From Nonlabens tegetincola (lineage in GTDB: Bacteria; Bacteroidota; Bacteroidia; Flavobacteriales; Flavobacteriaceae): a stretch of DNA of 64,000 bases. Position numbers and translations under genes: made by a program. This document shows, piece by piece, positions 63,902 through 64,000 of the stretch. Numbering within the stretch: position 1 is the stretch's first letter; each line of letters begins with the position of its first letter. The DNA is taken from the NCBI RefSeq assembly GCF_002954355.1, contig NZ_MQVV01000010.1, positions 372,001 to 436,000 of the forward strand, written 5' to 3'. The notes beneath the pieces were generated by a model that had not been told where the DNA came from, ran no database searches, and saw nothing but the letters and a program-made list of their open reading frames with translations.

Positions 63902-64000
63902 ATTACGTTTGTTAGTTAAGATTATCAAAATGTAAAAAATGTCTTCGTAATTAGTTTAAAAACGCCTTTTGCTAATAAATACTTGCGTATCAATGCGTTA

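Noticed and set aside
1-64000. CRISPR arrays, insertion sequences, prophage or integron features
   Set aside because: No direct-repeat arrays, transposase or integrase motifs, or phage structural genes were seen.

Overview
The window is AT-rich, densely coded DNA from a member of the Bacteroidota, almost certainly family Flavobacteriaceae. The evidence is two GLPGLI-family secreted proteins, a PorP/SprF type IX secretion protein, gliding lipoprotein GldH, a Bacteroidota-type SdhC, a caa3-type oxidase assembly cluster, a FolK-deoxynucleoside kinase fusion, and promoters of the flavobacterial TTG-N20-TAnnTTTG form. Genus cannot be fixed from the sequence. I see no CRISPR array, insertion sequence, prophage or rRNA. 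The only RNA gene found is tRNA-Asn.

Layout. 0-4.5 kb: 3' part of trpS, then a minus-strand histidine kinase / response regulator / secreted protein / deoxynucleoside kinase run. 4.5-9.2 kb: two GLPGLI proteins and a large outer-membrane receptor. 9.4-17.3 kb: an unusual island with a secreted GWD-like dikinase (split by a -1 frame change at an A8 tract), two class A beta-lactamase-fold serine hydrolases, and a nucleotide-transporter-like membrane protein with a HEAT-like tail. 17.5-24.6 kb: hemW, small lipoproteins, a cyclase-family protein, an SPFH/GYF_2 protein with a zinc-ribbon partner, and an M23 peptidase whose N-terminus is also separated by a -1 frame change. 24.6-27.2 kb: GH3 protein, rsmI and a small conserved protein. 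27.5-31 kb: sdhCAB. 31-32.7 kb: an aminotransferase and a lipoprotein. 32.8-38 kb: heme O synthase, oxidase subunits III/III/IV, SCO proteins and DUF420. 38-45.3 kb: a MacAB/TolC-type tripartite efflux operon with two adaptors. 45.3-50.1 kb: tsaB, dodecin, NifU-type protein, PorP/SprF, an RNA methyltransferase and folK-dNK. 50.1-56.9 kb: queuosine-precursor transporter, AsmA protein, DUF3078, SCO and RseP. 57-63.9 kb: tRNA-Asn, RicT-like protein, gldH, PBP1A, a 3'-5' exonuclease and a two-domain ABC ATPase.

The strongest unexplained signal is a 16-bp perfect palindrome, CGCTTTCGCGAAAGCG, present 15 times in 64 kb (13 exact, 2 with one substitution). Eleven copies lie inside genes, in all three reading frames, encoding AFAKA, RFRES or LSRKR. 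In three secreted proteins the AFAKA version forms the end of the signal peptide. The second signal is the dikinase/serine-hydrolase/transporter island, which may be an extracytoplasmic phosphorylation or glycan-modifying system. The third is two A-tract slippery heptamers placed exactly where two reading frames must be joined to give full-length proteins; this is either homopolymer sequencing error or -1 frameshifting.
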